64,000 bases of DNA from Bacteroidota bacterium (GCA_947449315.1 CANFRC010000006.1:108249-172248); one strand, 5' to 3'. Shown: positions 55,344-63,531, counted from the first letter of the stretch. The notes: a model not told the origin generated them from the letters alone. A program made the numbers and translations.

Positions 55344-55640
55344 ATTGTCATACGCTAACTGCAGCTTGAAGAAATTTGCAGTTCAGTACTTCCTTGAACA
55401 TTTGTGCTTCTTATCAAGTGAAGCGTTGGTAGCCAGTCATCGTCTCCAAAATCACCCACTTATTATTTGAAAATTTACTTATACGCCAGTTTGCATGGGT
55501 CATTTGGGGTCTATTTCAACCGGTCTAGTAAGGGCTGTTTCGGCGGAATTTCCGATTAATATATAATTAAACACTCTTTTTGTTTGATTATTTTTTCAAA
55601 ACATTAAACAATTTTGATTAGTTGTTGTTTTAGTAAAAAT
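55344..55640. other. Intergenic stretch between acyltransferase and rhodopsin leader
   Basis: Holds direct repeat R2 and AT-rich DNA before the rhodopsin leader element. A TTTG at 55613-55616 lies in the right area for a -33 box, but I find no convincing -7 partner. Confidence 0.5.
55381..55470 (+). repeat. Direct repeat R2, after the acyltransferase gene
   Basis: Second copy of the repeat at 54059. Only about five or six differences in the first 57 bases, then the copies diverge. The GCTTC / GAAGC hairpin is kept while its loop changes from GTGTCAAGT to TTATCAAGT. Confidence 0.8.
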
Positions 55641-55695
55641 ATTGGAGTCCAGAAACCATTCAAACGGGGAGCAACCGAAAATCCAAAAGAGTAGG
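55641..55695 (+). promoter_or_regulatory. Conserved structured leader element, copy 1 (rhodopsin)
   Basis: ATTGG / CCATT hairpin (55641-55645, 55656-55660) with loop AGTCCAGAAA, then GGGGA-GCAACCGAAAA-TCC (55666-55684) and AGAGTAGG ending at 55695, 21 bases before the rhodopsin ATG. Two further copies are at 62313 and 63736. The GGA/TCC pair here replaces GGC/GCC in the other copies, which supports base pairing. Confidence 0.7.
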
Positions 55696-55716
55696 AAAAA
55701 TTAAAAAATTAAGAAT

Positions 55717-56433
55717 ATGGATCATTTAAAAATTGCTAGTGATAATTACGTGGCATTCACGTTTTTTATTGGCACCATGGCCATGATGGCTGCATCAGTT
55801 TTTTTCTTTTTTGAACTAAATACCACTTCTCAAAAATGGAGAACGTCTGTATTAGTTTCGGGTTTAATCACTTTTATCGCTGCAGTGCACTACTACTACA
55901 TGCGCGGTTACAATTTAGAGACAGGAGATTCTCCTACCTTCTTTAGATATGTTGATTGGATTTTAACAGTTCCATTGATGTGTGTTGAGTTCTATTTGAT
56001 TACTAAAAAAGCAGGTGCAAAAATCGGATTACTATGGAAGTTGATTTTCGCTTCACTTGTTATGTTAATCACTGGCTATTTTGGAGAAACAATTGATCGT
56101 ACTAATAGTGTTCTTTGGGGCGTACTGTCAGGTGCAGCCTATTTCTATATCGCCTACCTTATTTGGTTTGGAGAAGTGGCTAAATTATCTCAATCTGCTG
56201 GACCACAAGTTGCAAAAGCAACCAAAATATTAGGTTGGTTTGTGTTGGTAGGTTGGGCAATTTATCCTTTAGGCTACATATTAGGAACACCAGGTGGTTT
56301 ATTTGGAGTGAAGTTGGTTAGTGATCCAGCTGCAGCCTCTCATGCGATGGATATCGTTTACAACATTGCAGATGCTATCAACAAAATTGGTTTTGGTTTA
56401 GTGATCTACTCGCTTAGTAGAAAGGAAGACTAA
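55717..56433 (+). CDS. Proteorhodopsin-type light-driven proton pump
   Basis: A 238-residue seven-helix retinal protein. Helix C reads FRYVDWILTVPLMCVEFYL: Asp80 (proton acceptor), Thr84 and Glu91 (donor) give the DTE signature of outward proton pumps. Met88, at the spectral tuning site, predicts green rather than blue absorption. His58 (AAVHYYYMRG) is the partner of the acceptor Asp. The retinal Schiff-base Lys223 is in IADAINKIGFG. In helix E, SVLWGVLSG puts Gly135 where bacteriorhodopsin has Trp138 and xanthorhodopsin has the glycine that opens a window for a carotenoid antenna. Located in the inner membrane. Upstream is a conserved leader element; downstream, after a hairpin, is the fused retinal-synthesis gene. 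Confidence 0.95.
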   Translation: MDHLKIASDNYVAFTFFIGTMAMMAASVFFFFELNTTSQKWRTSVLVSGLITFIAAVHYYYMRGYNLETGDSPTFFRYVDWILTVPLMCVEFYLITKKAGAKIGLLWKLIFASLVMLITGYFGETIDRTNSVLWGVLSGAAYFYIAYLIWFGEVAKLSQSAGPQVAKATKILGWFVLVGWAIYPLGYILGTPGGLFGVKLVSDPAAASHAMDIVYNIADAINKIGFGLVIYSLSRKED

Positions 56434-56450
56434 TCAATATCAAAAATTTT

Positions 56451-56490
56451 AAACAGGGGGTTCTGCTATTTTAAGGAGAACCCCCTGTTT
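56451..56490 (+). terminator. Strong hairpin between rhodopsin and crtY-blh
   Basis: AAACAGGGGGTTCT / AGAACCCCCTGTTT is a perfect 14-base stem with a 12-base loop followed by ATTTAT. It starts 18 bases after the rhodopsin stop and ends 29 before the next start. It may terminate most rhodopsin transcripts and let a fraction continue. Confidence 0.75.
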
Positions 56491-56518
56491 ATTTATATTC
56501 ATCTTCAAAGTAATTTTA

Positions 56519-58534
56519 ATGGGAACCTTTCCTCCTAATATAGATTTTCTTTTTGTAGGCGCTGGTGCATCTACGACTTTGTTACTCATGAGTATGGAGA
56601 AACATGGCCTATTGAAAGATAAACATATTTTGATTATAGACCCCGACACCAAAAATAATAACGACAAAACATATTGCTTCTGGTCGCAAACGAATGAATT
56701 AATCTCTTTACGATGCAAACATTTGGTGAGTCATCAATGGAATGAAATAAGCGTAAACAGAAACCCCCAAGAAACGTTACTTTCAAATCATTACTTTCAT
56801 ATACCAGCAATTCATCTATACAAAGAATTAAGAAGGTTAATTAATCAGTACAATTTTAAACGAATAAATAGTCATGTTTTAGATATTTCATCCGTTAATA
56901 ATCGTGTATTCGTTAAAACAGAAAATGAAACTTGGGAATCATCCTTGGTGTTTGATAGTCGTCCACCCAAATACTTACCCCTTCATAAGGATGATGCCTA
57001 TTTATTGCAATCATTTATTGGATATGTGATAAAAACGGAATTGCCAATTTCAAATAATAATTGTGTAGACCTCATGGACTTTAATGTTCATCAACAATCA
57101 TCTACGCAGTTTGTATATGTACTTCCTTTAGAAGACGGAAAGACACTTGTTGAATTAACACGATTTGGAGTGGATAAGATAACTCCAATCGAAGCGGGTC
57201 CAATATTGCATCAATACATCCTAAATCGATTTGGCGGGTATCAAATATTGAGTACAGAAATCGGTTGCATTCCTATGACTTCGGCTGATATTGATTTTGA
57301 AAATATTCCCAGTGTTATTCCAATAGGAACCACTGCTGGTGCGGTAAAGCCAAGTACAGGATATGCATTTAAAAACATGTTTCACCATGCAGAAAAAATA
57401 GCTCAAAGCCTCAAAAAAAATGAAGCACCTCAAGGAATTAAAAAATCCTCACGATTTCGTTTTTATGACCGTTTGCTGCTATTGATTCTCACTCGGCAAC
57501 CACAAATGGGTAAAATAATTTTTGAATCATTATTCAAGAAAAATAAAATAAAAAGTGTATTGGGATTTTTAGACGAGAAAACTTCTCTTTATCAGGATTG
57601 TAAAATATTCATGACGCTTCCAATTCTACCATTTTTAAAATCTGTGGGATGGGTATTTACGTCAAGAATACAGCGAATAAAAACCCCGCTTGCTTTGTTG
57701 TTAGTCACTTTTTTATTGTTGATTTTTTTTACTCTTACTCCTGTTATTTTTAACTGGATACAACTATTAATTTTTATTGGTGGAATGTTTTTGATCGGCA
57801 TACCTCATGGAGCTGTTGATCATCTTTTAGAAACAGGAAACATGAATAGTATCATCAAAAAAAGTTTTGTCTTAAACTATTTAGCATTGGTTTTTTTTAA
57901 TTTTGCTTTATGGCTGATCGTTCCAATTATAGCATTGCTATTTTTTATCGGTTATTCAGCATGGCACTTTGGACAAACGGATCTGCTTGAATGGCAACCC
58001 AATAAAATAAATGGATCTAAGAATTTTAGTTGGGGTATTTTAATTTTAGGCATCATTCTTTGTGGACATGTTTTAGAAACAAACACCATTCTTGAAAATA
58101 TGAATGTTTGGAAAATCCCTTTCACTGAAAATCAAGGAGATGGTGTAAGTATGCTATTGTCTGTTACTGCTCTAACTTGGGCGATAATTGAACAAAGATT
58201 AAAAATGTTTTTATGTGCGATAACAATAGCAATGTCAATTTCACTTCCACTAATAACTTCATTTGGAATTTACTTTATCGGACAACACAGTATGAGTGGT
58301 TGGTTGCATTTGAAAAAAGGTTTGAATTTCAATAACGTTTCCCTTTTTAAAAAAGCACTTCCATTTACACTCGGAGCATTGTTATTATTAGTTGTTTTTT
58401 TATTCATGTTGAAATACGATTACTTATCTCACCTGCATGAACATGTGGTGACTATATTTTTTGTATTTATTTCTTGTATTAGCTTTCCTCATGTTATAGC
58501 GATGAGTAAATTTTACAAGAAGAAAAGCAATTGA
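56519..58534 (+). CDS. Fused lycopene beta-cyclase and Brp/Blh beta-carotene dioxygenase
   Basis: A 671-residue protein with two enzyme domains. Residues 1 to about 370 match lycopene cyclase (CrtY): FAD-binding loop FLFVGAGASTTLLL (11-24), then DKTYCFWSQ and the late PIGTTAGAVKPSTGYAF typical of CrtY. From about 385 a membrane domain with about seven or eight helices matches Brp/Blh: GIPHGAVDHLL (His430, Asp434, His435), SAWHFGQTD (His483), GQHSMSGWLH (His590, His597) and FPHVIAM (His658), the iron ligands and signature residues of that family. The N-terminal part would cyclise lycopene to beta-carotene and the C-terminal part cleave it to two retinal molecules. Separate genes are usual next to rhodopsins; one chain may channel beta-carotene to the cleavage site. 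Upstream carotenoid genes (crtE, crtB, crtI) are not in the window. Confidence 0.88.
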   Translation: MGTFPPNIDFLFVGAGASTTLLLMSMEKHGLLKDKHILIIDPDTKNNNDKTYCFWSQTNELISLRCKHLVSHQWNEISVNRNPQETLLSNHYFHIPAIHLYKELRRLINQYNFKRINSHVLDISSVNNRVFVKTENETWESSLVFDSRPPKYLPLHKDDAYLLQSFIGYVIKTELPISNNNCVDLMDFNVHQQSSTQFVYVLPLEDGKTLVELTRFGVDKITPIEAGPILHQYILNRFGGYQILSTEIGCIPMTSADIDFENIPSVIPIGTTAGAVKPSTGYAFKNMFHHAEKIAQSLKKNEAPQGIKKSSRFRFYDRLLLLILTRQPQMGKIIFESLFKKNKIKSVLGFLDEKTSLYQDCKIFMTLPILPFLKSVGWVFTSRIQRIKTPLALLLVTFLLLIFFTLTPVIFNWIQLLIFIGGMFLIGIPHGAVDHLLETGNMNSIIKKSFVLNYLALVFFNFALWLIVPIIALLFFIGYSAWHFGQTDLLEWQPNKINGSKNFSWGILILGIILCGHVLETNTILENMNVWKIPFTENQGDGVSMLLSVTALTWAIIEQRLKMFLCAITIAMSISLPLITSFGIYFIGQHSMSGWLHLKKGLNFNNVSLFKKALPFTLGALLLLVVFLFMLKYDYLSHLHEHVVTIFFVFISCISFPHVIAMSKFYKKKSN

Positions 58535-58582
58535 ATATTAAATAGAATGATACAGTAGTTCCATTGTTTTAGTTGCGAATCA

Positions 58583-60838
58583 CTATTTCGCAATAGTTAC
58601 TGCCCCCATGTATTTGTGTTTTTTGTCAAAAATATCTGTCAAGACTACTTTCCAAACATACACGTCTTCTTGCGCTATTTCGCTTGATTGATTGGTTTTT
58701 CCATCCCAACCCAGATTCATGTCATTTGTTTGAAAACACAGGTTGCCCCAGCGGTCAAATATCATCAACAGATATTTATCGGGATTCCATCCCATCCCTT
58801 TTGGAAGAAATACGTTATTGGTATTGTCATCATTAGGTGTGAATGCGTTGGGAGCGAAAAAGGTAAATGCGCTTGTAATGTCTATTGTATGAAAAATGCT
58901 GTCAATGCATCCCATACTGCTGGTTGCGATCAATAGTACAGAATATTGTCCCTCATTATTATAGGTGTAGATCGGGTTTGTTAAGTTAGATGTTCCAGCA
59001 TCTCCAAAGCTCCATTGAAAAATGGAAGCATCAGTTGATTGGTTGTTGAATGTAATTGTTGAATTGAAAATATCCGTCTGCGTCAAATTACTTGAAAATT
59101 GAGCATCAGGGATTGGAAATACATTTACATAGTTATTTTGAGTAAGACTATTTGAACATCCCGTATTGGAGGTAACAGATAATGCTACTGAATAAGATCC
59201 TGCATTTTGAAAACAATGATTCGGATTGGAGGTTGTATCAGTTCCTCCGTCTCCGAAGTTCCAATTCCAGGCATTAATAGTTCCACCAATAAATGTTGAC
59301 TGATCAGAAAAATGAACACAAAGTGGTGCACAGCCCGACGTTAAATCAGCATTGAAAGCGATAGTGGGAGAAGGAAGTACAGTGACTGTTGCCACAGCAG
59401 TAGAAGAACAACCCGATGCTGTTCCTGTCACCGTATACGATGTTGTCGTTGTAGGTGAAACGCTTAGAGGATTTAGTGTTGATCCAGTGTTCCATGCATA
59501 AGTGGTTGCACCTGCTGCAGTTAATGTTGCTGCTGCTCCATCACAAATAGTTGCTGCGTTGACAGATACAAGGGGCAAAGGTGAAACAGTAATTGTTCCA
59601 GTTCCAGTTCCAGTTCCAGTACAACTGGCTAATGTATAGGAAACAGTGTAAGTGGTAGTGGCTGCAGGGGTGATTGAAATTGTTTGTGTTGTTTGTCCGC
59701 CTGGAGTCCAAAAATATGTTCCTCCGGTAATTGATGGACTTGCTGTTAAAGTACCTGTGGCACCTGAACAAATCGATTGTGAATTAACAGTTACTAGTGT
59801 TGCTGCCGTTGATGTAATTGTAACGGCAGCAGTATCGGCACAACCTATGAAAGAAGTCGCTACAACAGTATAGACTCCTGCACAAAGGCCTGTTGCTGTT
59901 GCACTGGTTTGCCCGATCGGAACAAAAGCTGCATCATACCAAGTATAAGTATATCCCGGTATAGACCCTGTAGCTGTAGCTGTAGCTGTTCCATTGCAAG
60001 TGCAGCTGGCATTTACCGAACTGGCTGTTACATTGATAGGCGTAATAGGAGCACAACCATTATTAAGCTGGTTAATGTATGCCGCGTTCGCAGCATTGTT
60101 GGGGGCTCCGGGTGTTTCGAAAGAAGCTGATAAGCCCGAACTCCAATTGGATTGAAGCGTTGGATCAACTCCATTAAAATAGTAGACTGTAGAAGTTCCA
60201 GCGGGAGCAAAATAAATTAAAGTATTTTGGTTGTCTGCTGCTCCGTAACAAACGGAGAAAACTTCACAGCCCGCGAGATTCACAACCCTGGCACAATCAG
60301 ATGGATTGGCTAGCGCTGTGTTTGTCCAATCTCCGCCAGCCACCCATCCTGTTGCCGGATAAGAACATGCAGCTGCACCGGGAGTGGTAGTATTTCTATC
60401 AAAAAGAGAGGTATTATTTATAGGTGCAATAATTCTGCAGTTCCCATCTGTTAGTGATAGATCATCAGGTGGGATTGTCGGGTTTCGATCGGCACTGTTA
60501 TAAATGACAATCATTGTTCCAAGAGGCACACATGACCACAGTGGATCAAAAGAAAATCGTACCGCTCCGGAAGCTATCCCACTTGGTCCGTGATAGCCAC
60601 TGTTGTCATCAAAGATCCATCCCCGGATATCTAAGCAAGGAGGAGTTGAACTGTTACAATCATAAACAACGCTGTTACTTACAACAACAAATTCAACATA
60701 TTCCTGGGTTCCGGCTCCTGAGCCACTGATGCCGTTGGACACCTCATTCATAATTAAGGTTTGTGATTTTGAAAGCATAGGAGAGCAGGTTATTGCAAAG
60801 AGTGCAAAAACAATTCTGAGTAGAGAGCGTTTTTTCAT
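58583..60838 (-). CDS. Large secreted protein with lamin-tail, PKD and gliding-motility C-terminal domains
   Basis: A 751-residue protein with a signal peptide (IVFALFAITCSPMLSKS). An N-terminal lamin-tail-like domain starts at LIMNEVSNGISGSGAG. The middle has Ser/Thr/Gly-rich repeat strands of the kind VTVNSQSICSGATGTLTASP and IT.SP..TTTYTVS, then two PKD domains (HFSDQSTFIGG, WNWNFGDGG; TFNNQSTDAS, FQWSFGDAG). The end is a CHU_C-type gliding motility-associated domain (FAPNAFTPNDDNTNNVF ... IFDRWGNLCFQ), a type B T9SS signal. It is a large adhesin-like or gliding-linked surface protein. It is convergent with the crtY-blh gene. A hexanucleotide repeat lies in its coding sequence. Confidence 0.85.
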   Translation of the reverse strand: MKKRSLLRIVFALFAITCSPMLSKSQTLIMNEVSNGISGSGAGTQEYVEFVVVSNSVVYDCNSSTPPCLDIRGWIFDDNSGYHGPSGIASGAVRFSFDPLWSCVPLGTMIVIYNSADRNPTIPPDDLSLTDGNCRIIAPINNTSLFDRNTTTPGAAACSYPATGWVAGGDWTNTALANPSDCARVVNLAGCEVFSVCYGAADNQNTLIYFAPAGTSTVYYFNGVDPTLQSNWSSGLSASFETPGAPNNAANAAYINQLNNGCAPITPINVTASSVNASCTCNGTATATATGSIPGYTYTWYDAAFVPIGQTSATATGLCAGVYTVVATSFIGCADTAAVTITSTAATLVTVNSQSICSGATGTLTASPSITGGTYFWTPGGQTTQTISITPAATTTYTVSYTLASCTGTGTGTGTITVSPLPLVSVNAATICDGAAATLTAAGATTYAWNTGSTLNPLSVSPTTTTSYTVTGTASGCSSTAVATVTVLPSPTIAFNADLTSGCAPLCVHFSDQSTFIGGTINAWNWNFGDGGTDTTSNPNHCFQNAGSYSVALSVTSNTGCSNSLTQNNYVNVFPIPDAQFSSNLTQTDIFNSTITFNNQSTDASIFQWSFGDAGTSNLTNPIYTYNNEGQYSVLLIATSSMGCIDSIFHTIDITSAFTFFAPNAFTPNDDNTNNVFLPKGMGWNPDKYLLMIFDRWGNLCFQTNDMNLGWDGKTNQSSEIAQEDVYVWKVVLTDIFDKKHKYMGAVTIAK
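59595..59620 (-). repeat. Hexanucleotide tandem repeat (GTTCCA)4
   Basis: Four perfect GTTCCA units inside the large surface-protein gene, coding for a Gly-Thr run on the minus strand. A second run, (TGTAGC)3, lies near 59968. Changes in unit number would stay in frame. Confidence 0.8.
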
Positions 60839-61241
60839 GTTCAGTAATTCTTATGATATGGAAGCGGACAGGGAATATTGTCCGAAACAGGCAATTCCTT
60901 TCGTGTGTTCACTTCCTTGGAGCGGTTTAGGATTCTTATCTTGAGAGGATAATTCCTATAGGGTGTTCACTTCATTTTTAATTTCTATAAATTTAGAATA
61001 AAAATGAATACAAAAAGTTAATAGAAATTCATTTTAATGTTAAAACTTAAAGGTGAAGTGTTAAGTAATAAACATATTTTGATTGAATCTCTAACATGAT
61101 CCTTTTTTTCTTTTTAAAAATCTATTTTTTGATGGTTAGATTAATTCTTTCGTAGATATAAAATTGATTGTATCAAGATTAAGTCTCAATGTTTCTGGAA
61201 ATCTCAATCAACAGAGCTCTGTTTTTTGTTGAAAAAAATAA
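60839..61241. other. AT-rich upstream region of the large surface-protein gene
   Basis: About 400 bases. It has a GGACA / TGTCC inverted repeat (60866-60883) in the leader of the minus-strand gene, and two copies of GTGTTCACTTC (60905-60915 and 60963-60973) spaced by 58 bases, a possible operator. The right half is very AT-rich with no frame. Confidence 0.45.
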
Positions 61242-62132
61242 TTAGGTGTTTTTACTAACCACTCTTTTAATGTATCCTGCAAATTCTTTAGAGCCTAAAA
61301 CCTGCACTTCCTCTAAGAAGCCCATTACAAATCGACCTGGCGCTTTAAAGCTTTGTACGCTTGCCTTGAAATGATATTTGCCAGTATCCGGAATTTGTTT
61401 GATGAATGCAGCACTCATCGGGTACTCTTCTTTTAGGAGCAGGTATGCCCTCATCGACATTTGCAATTCAATTTCCTTAGTCATGCTTTTTCCTTGGAAA
61501 CCAAAAATATCAGGCTTGTAGAATTCATGCAAAGCTTCCTGCTTCATTGGTGTTGCTAGCAATTCGATACTGGCTATTCGCTCGATATTGAAATACTTGT
61601 TGCGCTTTGTTTTTATTTCAAACGCACAAATAGCATTGTAATTATCGGTAAAGCAAATGGGTTCTACCAATCGATCGGAAACACTCTGACTGTTGGCGGA
61701 ACTATATCCTTTTAAGATCAGTTGTTTTCTATCCATGATGGCCACTGAGATTTGCTCTACAATTTTTGACAGGTGTGCTTTGAACAAACTATCAGCTACT
61801 AATTGCATTTCGCTGGATTGCTGTACTTTTTGCAACACACTTTCTGCCAACTGGTTTTTCTTCCCCGCAGACAGAATGAGTTTTTTGAGGTAGTCTGCTT
61901 CTTGTGGTGTAAACGGAATGTGATCAATGGAAGATGAAACGGCTATAAATAGTTTGTTGTTACTGTCTTTCTCAATGTTGAATCCAAGGTCATTTAACAA
62001 ATCGAGGTAGCGGTAGACGGTTCTCTCGGAAGTGTCCAGAAATTTTTCGATGCTTCGTACCGATTTCGCTGGTTTAGCCTTCAAATAATTGATCAGCTGA
62101 AATAGCCTGTATATTCTATTCTGATTAAACAT
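61242..62132 (-). CDS. WYL-domain transcriptional regulator (YafY/DeoR-like)
   Basis: A 296-residue protein started at ATG 62132 (MFNQNRIYRLFQLINYL); the frame is open to 62207 but the extra part does not match the family. The N-terminal helix-turn-helix is of the HTH_11 type (KSVRSIEKFLDTSERTVYRYLDLLNDLGF, in pieces). The C-terminal half is a WYL domain (RKQLILKGYSSANSQSVSDR, then PICFTDNYNAICAFEIKTK) followed by the WCX extension. WYL regulators sense nucleic acid or nucleotide ligands and often act in stress or phage defence. It is divergent from the small secreted protein gene at 62391, whose leader element it might influence; no direct evidence. Confidence 0.85.
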   Translation of the reverse strand: MFNQNRIYRLFQLINYLKAKPAKSVRSIEKFLDTSERTVYRYLDLLNDLGFNIEKDSNNKLFIAVSSSIDHIPFTPQEADYLKKLILSAGKKNQLAESVLQKVQQSSEMQLVADSLFKAHLSKIVEQISVAIMDRKQLILKGYSSANSQSVSDRLVEPICFTDNYNAICAFEIKTKRNKYFNIERIASIELLATPMKQEALHEFYKPDIFGFQGKSMTKEIELQMSMRAYLLLKEEYPMSAAFIKQIPDTGKYHFKASVQSFKAPGRFVMGFLEEVQVLGSKEFAGYIKRVVSKNT

Positions 62133-62312
62133 GTGAGTAAATATTTTGACAAATAAAGTCAAATGAATCAAGCTATCCAAATGATTGACCTTATATGGCA
62201 AAAACATTCAGTTGATTTGCGCTAAACTTAAAAATAGCGCATAAATATTTTTTCGATAAAAACTATTAGCGAATCGGAACTTGAATACATAAGGACAAAA
62301 AAAATTACTAAA

Positions 62313-62371
62313 AAAGTGGAGACCAGACACACTTTAAAAACGGGGCGACACCGAAAAGCCAAACGAGTAGG
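62313..62371 (+). promoter_or_regulatory. Conserved structured leader element, copy 2
   Basis: AAAGTG / CACTTT hairpin (62313-62318, 62330-62335), then GGGGC-GACACCGAAAA-GCC (62342-62360) and CGAGTAGG ending at 62371, 19 bases before ATG 62391. Near-identical in its core to copy 3. Confidence 0.7.
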
Positions 62372-62390
62372 AAAACAATAAAAATCAAAA

Positions 62391-62705
62391 ATGAAAATGA
62401 AAAAAATAGTATTAGGACTTATCATAAGTACATTCTTCTTGACAGCATTTACAATTACTGGAGACAAAAGCTCAGCCACTGTTGACCAAAAAGAAGGACT
62501 TTATATTTTTATATTGAATAAACCGACAACACAATATGAATACTTGGGTAGTGTAAAAAAAGTTCTTGCTTGGAGTGGAAAACCAGAAGAAATGCTTAAC
62601 AGTATGATTCGGAAAGTAAAAAAGGAATATCCAAAAGCTGATGGAATTATTTTTACAAATATTGATATGGATAAAGCAGATGCGATACAATTTAATGACA
62701 AGTAA
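62391..62705 (+). CDS. Small secreted protein of unknown function, 104 aa
   Basis: A 104-residue protein with a signal peptide (MKMKKIVLGLIISTFFLTAF, cleavage near TITG). The mature part has IFILNKPTTQYEYLGSVKK, an amphipathic helix around EEMLNSMIRKVKKEYP, and the end ADGIIFTNIDMDKADAIQF. I do not recognise the family; the alternation of strand, helix and strand suggests a small alpha/beta fold like that of YbjQ-type or heavy-metal-binding domains, which is only a guess. The gene stands alone behind a structured leader element shared with the rhodopsin gene. Start may be either of two ATGs six bases apart; the leader spacing favours 62391. Confidence 0.7.
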   Translation: MKMKKIVLGLIISTFFLTAFTITGDKSSATVDQKEGLYIFILNKPTTQYEYLGSVKKVLAWSGKPEEMLNSMIRKVKKEYPKADGIIFTNIDMDKADAIQFNDK

Positions 62706-62889
62706 TTATTCAATAATAATTTAAGATTCAATAAAAAATCAGCTATAAAATTCACATTAAGAAAAATGTGTTTAAACTTTATTAGTCATTCATCGGCTGA
62801 CAATTCCTTACTGACTTTTCTGATAGTCATAAAAAAATCGGGAGACAATTTTTTTAATAAATTAAACAATTTAAAAACTAAAAAAGAAA

Positions 62890-63531
62890 ATGAAATCAAT
62901 TAAACAACTTTTGTTCACAGGATTAGCAACAATGCTCATTTTGAGTTCATGTACAATGGAAAAACGGGTTTATATGTCAGGCTACCACATTGAGTGGAAT
63001 AAATCAAAACATAATCCCGAAAGTAAAGAAATAGCTAGCAATGACAATGGAAAACAGGCTGAGCAAAATCAAATTGGTACTGTTGTTCAAGCAGAAAATG
63101 AAAGCAACACAGTTGAGAATTCAGCTACAGTATCTGAAGACAACATTACAGCCTCCGTTGACAACTCAGTAATTATTCCTAATCACAAGTTAATTTCTTT
63201 TAGCAATCAAGAAAATAGAGTTACCGCTAAGACAAATTCCACTTTCGAGGAAAAAAAGGTAATCATCAATAAAGTTACTAAGACAAAAAAGAAAGTAGAG
63301 AAACAAAAATCAGCAGCTGGTGGTGGAGGTAAAAGCCAAATTGTTGCTCTTATTCTTTGTATTTTTCTTGGATGGTTGGGTATTCATAGATTTTATCTTG
63401 GATACACTGGTGCTGGAATTTTGTATTTACTTACAGGGGGATTATTTGGAATAGGTTGGCTCATTGACATAGTTTTATTAATCATTCCAAACGGACTGAC
63501 TCCAAAGGGCAAGTCAAGCTACAAGGAATAA
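62890..63531 (+). CDS. TM2-domain lipoprotein
   Basis: A 213-residue predicted lipoprotein (LATMLILSSCTMEKRVYM; lipobox Cys about residue 21). The CTMEKRVYMSGYHIEW start is a known Bacteroidota pattern before TM2 domains. The middle (about 30-150) is hydrophilic and Asn/Glu/Lys-rich and looks disordered. The C-terminal TM2 domain has two helices with the usual LCIFLGWLGIHRFYLGY and GGLFGIGWLIDIVLLI. TM2 proteins have no settled role in bacteria. A long imperfect palindrome follows the stop codon. Confidence 0.85.
   Translation: MKSIKQLLFTGLATMLILSSCTMEKRVYMSGYHIEWNKSKHNPESKEIASNDNGKQAEQNQIGTVVQAENESNTVENSATVSEDNITASVDNSVIIPNHKLISFSNQENRVTAKTNSTFEEKKVIINKVTKTKKKVEKQKSAAGGGGKSQIVALILCIFLGWLGIHRFYLGYTGAGILYLLTGGLFGIGWLIDIVLLIIPNGLTPKGKSSYKE

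Noticed and set aside
54059..55470. Integron attC sites for repeats R1 and R2
   Set aside because: The GCGTTAG/GCGTTGG strings resemble an R' core, but the following bases do not fit GTTRRRY and no matching R'' core was found. Kept only as a possibility.
55717..56433. Sensory rhodopsin or sodium/chloride pump
   Set aside because: The helix C residues are D/T/E, not NDQ or NTQ, and no transducer gene is adjacent.
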